Assembly: GCA_946811185.2 (NCBI GenBank)
Contig: OX328108.1
Span: 22,515,239-22,579,238, forward strand
Direction: 5' to 3'
DNA from: Hippopus hippopus
Taxonomy: Eukaryota; Mollusca; Bivalvia; Cardiida; Cardiidae
Length of the DNA stretch: 64,000 nucleotides
The position numbers and the translations under genes are program-made. Below, in pieces: positions 47,477 through 54,430 of this stretch; the stretch's first letter is position 1, and every line of letters begins with the position of its first letter. Under the pieces are notes generated by a model. That model saw only the letters and a program-made list of their open reading frames with translations, made no database searches and had not been told where the DNA came from.

Positions 47477-50219
47477 GTCACCACAGCCAGCCAGCAAACC
47501 AACAAGTTACCTTATCGACTTTTCCAAATTGAAGACCTTTGGAAAAGCTAGTTAGAAACTGGAAGAAACTGGCATTTGTCCTTGAAAGGGAAGAAAGCCT
47601 CGTAGGAACAGGTGAATATGCTCGTTACAAACAGTTTCTCCTTTTCCCACAATGTTTTCATAAATCCTCTTCCTCAAGGTCTGAATTGTGTGGTAAACGG
47701 TTTACGAGGGGTGATCAGAAAGAACGTGGACCAGGGCCTGTATCGGAATATTGTTATAAAAATCAAGTTGTAATGTTTACTGTTTTTGAATGTAGCCTCC
47801 TTTGAAATCTATAAACTCATTCATTCTTGGTTTCCATGCACGAAACACGTGCCCGAGCGCGTCACGTGACGTTACTCTTAACGACCCGGTCATAGTGAAG
47901 GTTAGTTCCTCTCTGCTTTCGTTGCGCATGCCACGTAGAGAATCTTTCAAAACAGGAAATAGCCAGAGATCACAAGGGGTCAGGACTAAATTATAGAATG
48001 GGTTGGCTGGTGTTTCTATGTTTAGTTTTTGCAAAGTTTCCTGTACAAGTGTGGCTTTGTGAGCAAGAGCGTTATAATGGTTTAAAGTGACGTCACTCCG
48101 CAGGACTTTTGGCTATTTCTTTTTTTTTTTTCGTATGGTGTTTGTGAAATTTATTTGAATAATGTGGGCATACAACTCAGCATTGGCTGTAGTATGTATA
48201 GATGTAACATGATTAAGATGAAAAAAGGAGAAAAGTAAAACATGATTCACATACAGGGTGACCCAAAAAAAAAAAATGCCACCCATGAAATCATTAATAA
48301 AATTCACAATCCTTTCTGCAATCCAACCATATTTGGTAAAACTGTATGATTACTCTCGGCTCAAATAAAACGTCGTCCGACATTGTGGACCACTAATGCA
48401 GTATATGACGTCATTAAAATGACGTCACACTTAACCTACTTGAATAAGACGACATTTGAAAGTCTGAAGCGCTTACCAGATAATTTTTCGTAATCCTACG
48501 TGAAGTAGTTTTCAAGATAACGAGGTGGTCCACGTTCTTTCTGATCACCCCTCGTACTTGTCAAGTGCACTTTGCACCAAGACGTTTTACATATTTCTTT
48601 ATATATACGTTTTGTTTTCGTTTAAGGTCTTCATTCAAATTGAGCTCTAGTTTTTGCGTCTTTCTAAAAGGTTTAATTGCGACATAAATGAGCAATGCCC
48701 TGGCAAAAAGGTCTTAATGCATCACAGTAATGCGTGAAACCAAACAAATCATCACATAATTACGGGACCATAAAATCCATTTTGTCTGACAGCCAACTTC
48801 ATCATGAGGTAGAATGCTCCTTTTACATGCAGAAAATTAAACAAAGGCAACAAAAGCAAAACATTTTATCCATGGTAACCTTGCACGGACTGACATGGGT
48901 CGAGACTTTTTTCGGAAGCACTTTTCACCGAGCACAACTCGAAAGGGACAAAATTAGCTGTTACTATTTTTGTAATGCCTTTGCAGAAAATTGTCACCAT
49001 AGACATATTTATCGAGTACAGTTATGCTATACTTTATGACAAAAAATTACCAAAGACGAGAATGTTGTTCATGTCATTTTTTTTTTTTTTTCACTTTTCT
49101 TCAGAAAAATATCTGCATTGGTATTTCCTTGCAAATTTCAACCGTCACAGTGAAGTTAACCCTTTAGCTGCTAAGTGCGACCCACTGACCTTTTTCGGAC
49201 AGTGTAGATCTTGGATCTTCACTGTCCGCGAAGGAGCTATTATTCCCCAAAACATATTTCTGAAATACCAATATTAGGGTTTCTTATTATCGAACTGAAA
49301 ATTTCATTTTAGTTATTTAGCAATATAAGGATTTAGTAAGAGAAATAGTTATTTATAATTGGTACAATGTACCAGTATATTGCAATATGAACGTCGATTG
49401 GACCAGGCTATTTTGTAAAATGTCGGACAGTGTTGGCTTGAATAAAAGTGTATGCACTGAGAAGTCAATTAGTTTTTTTTTTATCAAACCATTTCAGAGT
49501 CCGTTTTTACAAACCGTTCTTAAGAATGTTCTTAGTTTTATTCTCCAGAACTAAGTTTGAATGTAAAAAAGCTTCTGATTTGGCTAAACCATTTGGTTTA
49601 GCCAATCAGAAGTTGAAGTACTTACAAATTTAAAGATTCTTGGAGAATAAGACTACGAACGCTCTAAAGAATGGTTCGTGAATACGGACCCAGACTGCAT
49701 TCTTGCTTTTTAATATAGTCTAAAAATTAACATAAGTTCTGATTGGTTAATTAGACAATTGTTGCTGCCTTTGCTTTCTCTGCCTCATCGTCAGTAAGTT
49801 GACGGTCATTTACGGAAATTGCCGAGAAAATACAGTAATGACGATCATGTAACAAGACTGCCGGATTCTAGCCTGGGTCCAAATCTGCTCATCTGCCTTC
49901 GCTCGCTCTCACTCTCCCTCTCTCTCTCTCTCTCCTTCAGGCGTTTCTTTGTCATGAAATACGATTACAGATAAGATAAGACGTTTTGCCAAAGATTTAT
50001 ACCTAAAACGCATGGTAACCGGAATAGTGAGTAATTGACGAATTTTTATGGTGCCTTGACCCAGACTATTCGGGTGCAGCCAGTCATTGTTGAAAGTGAG
50101 ATCAAGGCTAGTCGGATGCAGCCGATTTACTGTATAGAGTATTAAAGAAAGATGGTGAAAAGCTGTACAAACCTGTCTCTGCAAATGCCACGCATAAACA
50201 ACCTGAACTGAAAGTAGTT
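28119..50219 (-). CDS. SLC43A3-like: SLC43-type membrane transporter (SLC43A3-like), C-terminal eight exons
   Basis: Eight exons on the minus strand (50219-50173, 47300-47224, 41802-41710, 36447-35697, 35034-34933, 34093-33904, 30748-30628, 28223-28119) join in frame with AG/GT borders. The product is a multi-pass plasma-membrane carrier of the major facilitator superfamily. Signature stretches resembling SLC43 members are EYPWL, LFPGHSSTIVGLMNG, the DNGIS loop, FFRSLLTTVGNTFL, FPASIYGTIYGTRF and the C-terminal FIHP. Vertebrate SLC43A1/A2 carry large neutral amino acids and SLC43A3 carries purine nucleobases; the substrate here is unknown. The N-terminal exons (about four helices) were not located and may lie beyond 50.2 kb, possibly past the BEL element. 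The cytoplasmic loop between helices 6 and 7 is unusually long. Confidence 0.85.
28567..28730. repeat. Near-perfect palindrome (~164 bp)
   Basis: The arm GTTTATTTCATCAGCTTGTG pairs with CACAAGCTGATGAAATAAAT at the other end. The loop region is around GTGCCGTAATGCACGAG. It lies directly beside a truncated MITE end, so it may be a separate foldback insertion. Confidence 0.65.
29472..29772 (+). mobile_element. Full-length tRNA-derived SINE
   Basis: Head CCCGGTAGCTCAGTCGGTAG and B box GATTCGATTCCCGGCTC, then the body ATTTCTTTCCGAAGATTG. The tail is TTGAAAACGGTGTTAAACAT plus a CAA-rich end. It is the best-preserved copy of the family in the window and lies in the last SLC43-like intron, on the strand opposite to the gene. 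Confidence 0.8.
30628..30748 (-). CDS. SLC43-like exon with helix 11 region
   Basis: Acceptor CTTTAATTTCAG, donor GTGAGT. 1 + 120 bases, encoding FPASIYGTIYGTRF...IFSLIQYALYQW...YDGAGVH. The FP...YG pattern is conserved in SLC43 proteins. Its first base completes the Met codon split across the intron that holds the splice-donor minisatellite. Confidence 0.85.
30795..30977. repeat. Palindromic MITE, GGTCCGTATTCACC family
   Basis: Ends GGTCCGTATTCACCCACC and GGTGAATACGGACC, with the arms meeting around AAACCAAATGGTTTAGC. Further copies are at 49494-49692 and, degraded, 35412-35600. Confidence 0.75.
30980..32776. other. SLC43-like intron, MITEs only
   Basis: Holds a GCCATGCTCTG-family copy (31276-31540), a hairpin piece (32180-32260) and an AGAAAATGCTGG-family remnant (about 32515-32770). 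No exon was recognised. Confidence 0.45.
32777..33927 (-). repeat. Minisatellite made of diverged copies of the adjacent exon end and 5' splice site
   Basis: About 23 units of ~49 bp. On the minus strand the unit is close to CCTTCCTTGTGGACAT then GTAAGTCAACTCTTATGCTA and AGCAGTCTTAAA. The last unit (33898-33927) is the real exon/intron junction of the SLC43-like gene: exon ...CTTCCTTGTGGACAT, intron GTAAGTCAAC. By eye about 10 units keep an intact GTAAGT and most keep a recognisable GGACAT before it; the rest have point changes. The array abuts the exon with no gap. The direction of origin (exon junction amplified into the intron) is inferred from the first unit being the functional coding one. 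Confidence 0.85.
33904..34093 (-). CDS. SLC43-like exon with helix 9-10 region
   Basis: Acceptor TATAATTACAG; donor GTAAGT just inside the minisatellite. 2 + 186 + 2 bases, no stop. Encodes a basic loop (ENVKKRRVMSS) and two hydrophobic stretches (PLVTTCIVSVVLSSLVF and YPLTIIFTFFRSLL), ending TFLVD plus a split Met. If the donor is missed, the next in-frame codon is TAA, so read-through or use of a decoy donor would truncate the protein. Confidence 0.85.
34686..34798 (-). mobile_element. SINE head and partial body, minus strand
   Basis: Read in reverse it shows GAAAGCTCAGTCGGTAAAG and the box TTCGAATCTTCAGC, followed by ACCTTTCTGAGGATTAATG. Same family as 29472-29772, truncated. Confidence 0.6.
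34933..35034 (-). CDS. SLC43-like exon with helix 7 region
   Basis: Acceptor ATGTCTGTTTCAG, donor GTGAGT. 2 + 99 + 1 bases, encoding SYFTDILSYSMAMGILTCI and LVGVLYDWQRRFFS. The previous exon ends in DAEK plus one base, giving the VSYFTD typical of this family just before helix 7. Confidence 0.85.
35697..36447 (-). CDS. SLC43-like large exon: helix 6 and long cytoplasmic loop
   Basis: Acceptor TGCCTGTTTTCCAG, donor GTATGG, 751 bases. Starts IAYDNGISRRVSYF, then the helix ALFGFTCLTFLTTIFL and YPKD. A ~170-residue loop rich in Asn, Lys, Asp, Glu and Ser follows, then LLRRNMCGYLYLFNVLWFT and RFRTNYFYGTINPLIED leading to helix 7. The loop is low-complexity and longer than I expect for vertebrate SLC43 proteins. 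Confidence 0.85.
36448..38330. other. SLC43-like intron, nothing clear
   Basis: Apart from a hairpin piece near 36960-37020 and AT-rich sequence, no exon or defined repeat was recognised. Confidence 0.4.
38331..38542 (+). mobile_element. MITE, GTGCAGTCTGATCTTG family
   Basis: Full-length copy from TTAACCCTCAGGCTGC to TTAGCAGGATAAGGATAA with an intact central hairpin. Followed after 24 bases by a copy of the other main MITE family. Confidence 0.75.
38567..38830. mobile_element. Full-length MITE, GCCATGCTCTG family (~264 bp)
   Basis: Ends TGAGCCATGCTCTGGCAAAA and, inverted, CACAGAGCATAGCTCA. The GGGGGCTTAATGCAT subterminal block is repeated in inverse at the 3' end. An internal perfect hairpin, GGTCAGCCTGCGCGGACT, lies with its complement. 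It is the reference copy for the many fragments in the window. Confidence 0.75.
39357..39570 (-). mobile_element. MITE, GTGCAGTCTGATCTTG family, reverse orientation
   Basis: Starts TTTACCCTTAATCTGCC, ends GCAGTCCAAGGATTAA. The central hairpin is intact (AGATCAGACTGCACG and its complement). Confidence 0.7.
39835..40414 (+). mobile_element. tRNA-derived SINE interrupted inside its tRNA head
   Basis: The head starts CCCGGGTAGTTCAGTGG (A box) and resumes after the insertion as GTTGCGGGTACGATTCCCG (B box). The body ends GAAACGGCGTTAAACTCC. The interrupting element is 39875-40212, flanked by TTA on both sides. Confidence 0.75.
39875..40212. mobile_element. Harbinger-like MITE (338 bp, TTA target duplication)
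   Basis: Ends AGCCCCTGTCACACTAAAC and, inverted, GTTTGGTGTGACGGCGGTA, flanked by TTA at 39872-39874 and 40213-40215. PIF/Harbinger elements typically duplicate TWA, so that superfamily is a reasonable guess. A relative lies at 4378-4912. Confidence 0.65.
40722..40930 (+). mobile_element. MITE, GTGCAGTCTGATCTTG family
   Basis: Starts TTAACCCTTAGGATG with an intact hairpin. The right end is decayed (TATATAGCAGGACTGTTA). Confidence 0.65.
40931..41419. other. SLC43-like intron, GA-rich stretch
   Basis: Contains a GAGA/AGAG-rich purine run near 40985-41045. No exon was recognised. Confidence 0.35.
41420..41600 (+). mobile_element. 5'-truncated SINE with CA-rich tail
   Basis: Body AGCAGCCAATGCCTTGGAAA, tail TGAAAACGGCGTTAAACACC, then CAAACAAACAAA and a CACAGACA microsatellite (41583-41632). 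The tRNA head is missing. Confidence 0.65.
41710..41802 (-). CDS. SLC43-like exon with LFPGHSS motif
   Basis: 93 bases (31 codons, phase 0 on both sides) between CTTTTTTACAG and GTAGGT. Encodes FTMLFPGHSSTIVGLMNGM then KVSSSFMQQLVK, which closely resembles the region before helix 5 in SLC43 proteins. Confidence 0.85.
41846..42000. repeat. Near-perfect palindrome (~155 bp)
   Basis: The arm ATCGTGGTTTATCGTTCAAT and its inverse at the right end enclose GCGATAGCCCGAGTGGG. It lies 40 bases upstream of the SLC43-like exon and should form a strong RNA hairpin in the pre-mRNA. Confidence 0.75.
42274..42655 (+). repeat. Three-copy tandem repeat (~145-bp period)
   Basis: Units start TGCAAGGGGAAAGAAGTCAC (about 42274), the same at 42417, and a diverged unit at about 42570. 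The first two are almost identical over ~85 bp. The spacer block at 42366-42418 (GATGTGATATTACGAGATAG...) also occurs at 40638-40685. Confidence 0.7.
42656..43311. other. SLC43-like intron, MITE remnant only
   Basis: An AGAAAATGCTGG-family remnant occupies about 43160-43311. No exon was recognised. Confidence 0.35.
43312..43437 (-). mobile_element. MITE monomer, ACGACCCCTAACTC family
   Basis: Ends AAGGTCTACGACCCCTAAC and GTTAGGGGCCGTAGACCTTA, ~126 bp. It shows the intact terminus that the gypsy element broke at 5792/15064. Confidence 0.75.
43440..44460. other. SLC43-like intron, repeat fragments
   Basis: Poly-C run near 43473 and hairpin fragments at 43990-44050 and 44330-44420. No exon was recognised. 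Confidence 0.35.
44462..44701 (-). mobile_element. MITE dimer, ACGACCCCTAACTC family
   Basis: Two tandem units, each ACTCATCGGT...GAGAGTTAG, joined at GGGGCCGTAAATTCACTAAC. Same dimeric arrangement as 5567-5792. Confidence 0.7.
44702..45902. other. SLC43-like intron, no gene recognised
   Basis: Includes a remnant of the AGAAAATGC palindrome family (44935-45200) and a short inverted GGAGAGGTC...GACCTCTCC motif near 45218. No exon was recognised. Confidence 0.35.
45903..46319 (-). mobile_element. MITE interrupted by a ~220-bp palindromic element
   Basis: The outer element is the reverse-oriented GTGCAGTCTGATCTTG family (TTAACCCTTGTCCTGC to GCCCAAGGGTTGAA). Inside, at about 45927-46146, lies a palindrome with ends AAGGATGGGGCACCCTAAT and ATTAGGGTGCCCTATCCTT, built around ACTCGGGTAAT...ATTACCCGAGT. 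Confidence 0.7.
46526..46754. mobile_element. Full-length palindromic MITE (229 bp), AACTCTTTACC family
   Basis: Ends TTAACTCTTTACCAAAC and GTGTGGTAAAGAGTTAA. The perfect central hairpin has arms TTGTGGGAAAAGGAGAAAAT meeting at GCTGGTTACCAGC. Fragments of this family recur at least ten times in the window. Confidence 0.75.
46755..47223. other. SLC43-like intron, no gene recognised
   Basis: Shares the AATTTCGATCTTTCACCG block with 23430 (near 47155). No further exon was recognised. Confidence 0.35.
47224..47300 (-). CDS. SLC43-like exon with EYPWL motif
   Basis: 77 bases (2 + 75) between TCTTTATTTTGTAG and GTAACG. Encodes YPWLVCIGGTLMIGSGYVF and IITSTQ, a membrane helix. With the last base of the previous exon it gives the EYPWL start. 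Confidence 0.85.
47352..47474 (+). repeat. TCTG/CT microsatellite
   Basis: Runs of TCTG followed by a long pure CT tract. Open frames across it (Ser/Leu or Arg/Glu runs) are artefacts. Confidence 0.9.
47705..48554 (-). mobile_element. Tc1/mariner-type transposon remnant (850 bp)
   Basis: Inverted termini CGAGGGGTGATCAGAAAG and its exact complement, flanked by TA at 47703-47704 and 48555-48556. On the minus strand 47777-48110 encodes the C-terminal part of a mariner transposase, with LTPCDLWLFPVLKDSLRG matching the region around the third catalytic Asp. The position of the second catalytic Asp in the HDNA motif reads HYNA, and a stop lies just upstream, so the enzyme is dead. The N-terminal half is missing. 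Confidence 0.8.
48557..49155. other. SLC43-like intron, MITE fragments
   Basis: A GCCATGCTCTG-family remnant occupies 48690-48930. No exon was recognised. Confidence 0.35.
49156..49333 (+). mobile_element. MITE, GTGCAGTCTGATCTTG family, hairpin deleted
   Basis: Both ends are present (TTAACCCTTTAGCTGC and TTAGCAATATAAGG), but the central hairpin is reduced to TAGATCTTGGATC. Confidence 0.65.
49494..49692. repeat. Palindromic MITE, GGTCCGTATTCACC family
   Basis: Arms around AAACCATTTGGTTTAGCC with ends GAGTCCGTTTTTACAAACC and GTGAATACGGACCC. Confidence 0.7.
50173..50219 (-). CDS. SLC43-like exon, most upstream one found
   Basis: 47 bases (1 + 45 + 1). The acceptor is strong (TTTCTCTCTTCTTTCAG) and the donor GTTTGT is weak. 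Encodes TTFSSGCLCVAFAET, then Glu across the junction to YPWL. Position and hydrophobic character fit the helix before EYPWL in SLC43 proteins. Short length makes this the least certain exon. Confidence 0.6.
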
Positions 50220-50876
50220 CTGAAAGAAGAGAGAAAAAAAGTTGTCCTGAATAAAAAGACAAAAATTTAACTTTTTTTTTTGGATGACAAAGTTCATAGC
50301 AAACAATTTATTTGCAGGCAGTTAGGTTGCAAATTTCATGATACACAAATTTTAACTTAACTCTTCCGCATTACCATCTGAGATGAATTTTTCAGCAAGT
50401 GGCTTTCAAACCGTCCTTAAAAATTCGAATGACTGACATGAATTGAGGTTCGATCAACGATTACTTTTCTCGTAACATGCAATTACTCCTTTAGCCACAG
50501 AGTTTTCAAAAGTAGCCCAATCTGCTGCAAAAGTCGTCTGTATGAGGTAAGTAAGTCAATTTCTTAAAACTTTAGCAGACGAAAATATTTTAGAGTTGTA
50601 AAGATTTTAAAATAGTTTTAGCCGATGAGATCTATTTTTGAAATGGTAGCAATATTTTGGGAATACAAGAAAAAAGCTGGTTCTCGGTATTTTCTATTTT
50701 TCCAAATGTTTTTTTTTTAATCTACTATTCCAGGTAAGTTAAAACTCGGGAATATTTGATTAAAGTTTAAAAAAGTCTGACAACAGGTCCTAGCCGCTTG
50801 AGTTCGCGTTCATAAAGATATACATCAACTGCATTATTACATCATTTTTTGCCTATCCGGGGCTTTATCTATAGGA

Positions 50877-51030
50877 TATCGACTGAGTACGAGGTGTTTC
50901 CGTATAAGAACGACCTGGGCACGAGCTTCACGTAACACCGAGAGCGCGAAGCGCTCGAGGTGTTTTGTGAAGCTCATGCCCATGTCGTTCTTATACGGGA
51001 AGACCGATGTACGAGGTCGATATCCGACTT
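50877..51030. repeat. Palindromic repeat
   Basis: Arms GATATCGACTGAGTACGAGG and CGTATAAGAACGACCTGGGC, inverted on the right side around GAGAGCGCGAAGCGCTCG. Confidence 0.65.
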
Positions 51031-51436
51031 ACATACCGGCCACCATCAGTATTGAGCAGACGACTTAACCATCATGTCGAAAAGTATGGACCCGTTCGAT
51101 GAAAAAAGAAGCATAAAACATGTTTTATGGTTTTATAACTTCGGGGTATTTTTTTTTTATATATAAATTTTATTTTGTCACTTGAACATTTTAATGAATC
51201 TTGGCTTGAAATTGACACCTCGTGAGCATCGATCCTTGGATTCTTTTTTATTTGATTTTGTTGATGCTGCACGAGTGAGTTCATTGCTCAGTATAGGTTT
51301 GAACTGATTAAAATACTCGTGGATTTGAGATTTAGCTGGAAACTCTCTCGTGTTTTCAATTCCACCGTCTGTCCATTGACCGTTTGCACTAATTCATCCA
51401 GTTATATAGGACCGTAGGCCAGTAATCCTTGAATAA

Positions 51437-51790
51437 TTGATTGATAGGCTGATTGATTGGTGTTTTACACCGCTTTCAACATTATTTCAGTCATATCACA
51501 GCCACACTTCCAGTGAGGCTCAAGCCCGGGGCCTCTAGGTCACGAGTTCTCCCCTTTACCACTGAGCCGTGCAGGACCCCTAGGTCAGTGATAAATGGTA
51601 CGCAGTTATATCACAGCAGCTACTGTAACCAGGGAACGTTCTCCAACACGTTTTATAAAAGGGATAAAGGCTAGGAAAACGTGCCGTGTCAAAGAGCACA
51701 CCATCTGACTTGGGATCGAGCCTAGGACGCTGGTCTCAAAGCAATTGTAATCATTCGACTATGGGAGTGATCGGGCCGCTCAATTTTGTT
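51437..51790 (-). mobile_element. Two abutting tRNA-derived SINE heads, minus strand
   Basis: On the minus strand one unit has GCACGGCTCAGTGGTAAAG, the box GGGCTTGAGCCTC and the tail GTTGAAAGCGGTGTAAAAC with CAAT repeats. Immediately upstream is a second head (GCGGCCCGATCACTCCC...GGCTCGATCCCAAG). The arrangement suggests one SINE inserted beside or into another. Confidence 0.55.
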
Positions 51791-52313
51791 TGATTTCTTG
51801 AGGCTAGCTGTGCCGGGTCAGTCATAGAAGGAGAGTGCTCCTATGTTTCTTTCCTTTCTCACAATAAGAAGAAAAAACACGAGGGTTTTTTCGCTCCAGA
51901 AGCTAAACTGTGCTAATACGGAGAAACCAACAGTTAGTCACATATGAAATGGGGTGCATAGAACCAAAATACAACAATATTGCAAACATGTTTTAGTACA
52001 TGCGTCGGTCATTAACATTTTCTCACGTTTGCTATTTCACTTTTAAAAATGAAAACTAGAAAAGTACGAAAAATGAGTTGGTTTTAGCACGGCGGGGAAT
52101 CACGTGACACAACAACAACAATGGCGGACATTTAAAGAAATTCCCCCGCTTCAGGTAAGAAAATCTTCAATAATACCGTTAATACGTGACCGATTTGAAT
52201 TTGGTTTGAAGCAGAGAAGGCGGAAAAACGCCAGGGATTTGTGGTTTGAGGTAGATCTTTTAACAACACCTGATAAAAAAAAGTTATTGACGAGCAAACA
52301 AATTTTTACCTTG

Positions 52314-52766
52314 CGTAACTGCGTTTATTATTTCAGGACTCGAGTAAAATTCTCCGGGGTTTTAGTCGAAATTGTTTGTAATGGTTCATTGAAGTTTTAG
52401 AGTTACGTCCCTTTCTTTTTGTCTTTTGCGCCCTTTGGGGACGGCCGCGCCAAGCGGTCTGCGAGAAAAGGAATTGAGGGTGACATGCGTTGCGTTAAAT
52501 TAAGACAGCCCAAAGAGGTAATTTAAGTTTAACGTATTAATTCTTTACTCCGTTGTACCAAACCTTCTGTAATTTTGTGAATGCTTGTATTTTCCAATGT
52601 ATTTCAATCGTTATAATGCTTCGGATGGCTGCTATATTCGGACATAAACTGAGAAGTAATTAGAATTTTATCTGTATTTTCAGTTTGACGTAGGAATAGA
52701 ATTAAAAGAATAATCCTTCAGTCAGTCTTGGGTTCCTGCTGTCACCACCTCAATACCACAGTTACA
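52314..52766 (+). repeat. 5' LTR of BEL element
   Basis: 453 bp, from CGTAACTGCG (first base C where the other LTR has T) to CCACAGTTACA. It differs from the 3' LTR at about four positions, roughly 0.9%. Confidence 0.92.
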
Positions 52767-52949
52767 GTCAAACTCTAAGCTGAATGATTCGGCTCCAGAT
52801 AACGTTTAAATTTCGGCAATTGGATGGGTTACCGTTATTATGCAGATACGACTATTACCAGTAGGCCCAAACCAAACAACATTCATAGCGTAACACTGAT
52901 GATTCAAGACAACAAGACAAGCTATGGACAGATACAGGCGCCAGATAAG

Positions 52950-53230
52950 TTTGTGTTAAATCTATCAAGATCTGTGCTCCAGATATCATCAGTTTTGTAG
53001 TAACTTTATGAAGATCTGTGCTCCAGATGTCATCAGTTTTGTGTTAACTTTATCAAGATCTGTGCTCCAGATGTCATCAGTTATGTGTTAACTTTATCAA
53101 GATCTGTGCTCCAGATATCATCAGTTTGTGTTAACTTTATCAAGAGCTGTGCTCCAGATGTCATCAGTTCTGTGTTAACTTTATCAAGATAGATGTTCCA
53201 CTCTAGATGTCAACAGTTTTGTATTATTAA
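52950..53230 (+). repeat. Tandem repeat in BEL leader (~44-bp unit, about six copies)
   Basis: The unit is ATCAAGATCTGTGCTCCAG followed by ATGTCATCAGTTTTGTGTTA. The last copy is diverged. A second short array (GAACATTGGCTACAATTT, ~22-bp unit, about four copies) lies at 53385-53475, just before gag. Confidence 0.85.
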
Positions 53231-53490
53231 CTGACAAGTAACAAAGAAATTCAATAGTGCTGTATTGTTCATTAACATTTTCTTTGTGATAGGGTTTCTA
53301 AACTATAGATTTAGTGGTATTTTCAGCATACAATTGTATTAGTTCATTGTTCATGTTCATATTGCAGAGTAGTATTGTTACTTTGAAAACATTGGCTACA
53401 ATTTAAGAACATTTGCTACATTTGAGAACATTGACTACATTTTAAAAACATTGGCTACAATTAGAAACATCAGTTATTATTTACTTTAAA

Positions 53491-54430
53491 ATGTCAACTA
53501 ATCAAGATCAGCCATCTGAATCATTTAACCAAAGTTCTCAATTGAGTAGAAATCCAGAGTTAGTCTGCCGTGAGCGTGTGCTAACAGAAAAGGGTCGAGA
53601 ATGTCAGTGCGCTCAAAGTGAAACCCATTTTAAATCTGCTTTATCAGATTTTAAGCCTGAAAGTTGTTATGAAACAGAATCATTTGAAAAAACTGAAAGT
53701 GAGCATCAATGTTTAATGCAAAATTTGTCGTCATGCATTCGTGCAAGTGAATGTCAGGGTCTTGACAGTCAGTCTATTCATTCTGCATGTAGATCTACGA
53801 GGTCAACAATTTCAAGGTCATCGCGAAATTCAAAATTGTCTCATAAATCTAGAAAATCTACTGTTTCAAGAATTTCTGATGTTGCTATAAGAAAGGCAAC
53901 TTTGGAAACTGAATTGAAATACATAGATGCTGAATCAAAATGTAAGGCAGAACTTCTTAAGATTCAAACCATTAAGAAATTAGAGCTAGCTGGTGCTGAG
54001 ATGCAGGTTCTGGAAGATGTTTTAGATCAGTCTGATTCAAAATCACAAATTCCATTAGCCCTTGTTGATAAAACAAGTTTTGTCAAAGATTATGTTGAAA
54101 AACACTCCTTTAGATCACAACCACCTACAGCAATACCTGATAATCAACCACTAAATTCACCTTTTCCTACTATGACTTCACCTTTTCCTACTATGACTTT
54201 ACCTGAAGGTCAAAATATATCTCATACTTACAGTGTTTCACATCCACATGAAACAGAGTTTTGTTCAGATCTTAATCCCTTAGTACAATCATTCGTTCCT
54301 TCACACGTACAGTTTGGAAATCCAAATAGTACATGGGTTTATAACAAACCCCTTCCTTCAACCAGTTTTACGCACACATCTATGGCTAACAGTCAAAATG
54401 CAGCTCAAAGTGATGCTTATACTGATCCTG
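53491..54430 (+). pseudogene. gag: BEL Gag N-terminal part
   Basis: ATG at 53491. Ser/Gln-rich start, then a region with SRSSRNSKLSHKSRKST and a helical stretch (ETELKYIDAESKCKAELLKI) as in other BEL Gag N-termini. The frame runs intact to the insertion at 54431, where it would otherwise continue in the sequence after 55389. The apparent stop at 54448 belongs to the inserted element. Confidence 0.8.

Larger units (their letters stand above)
50220..52313. other. Region upstream of the last recognised SLC43-like exon
   Basis: Contains a MITE remnant (50555-50775), a palindrome (50877-51030) and minus-strand SINE copies (51437-51790). An unassigned open frame at 52104-52310 runs into the BEL LTR. 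N-terminal SLC43 exons were looked for here and not found. Confidence 0.4.

Noticed and set aside
47168..47551. Open frames rich in Arg/Glu or Ser/Leu
   Set aside because: They are translations of the TCTG/CT microsatellite.
50490..50550. Candidate plus-strand exon (CTCCTTTAG acceptor, GTAAGT donor)
   Set aside because: Very short, with no homology and no neighbouring exon of matching phase; probably chance.
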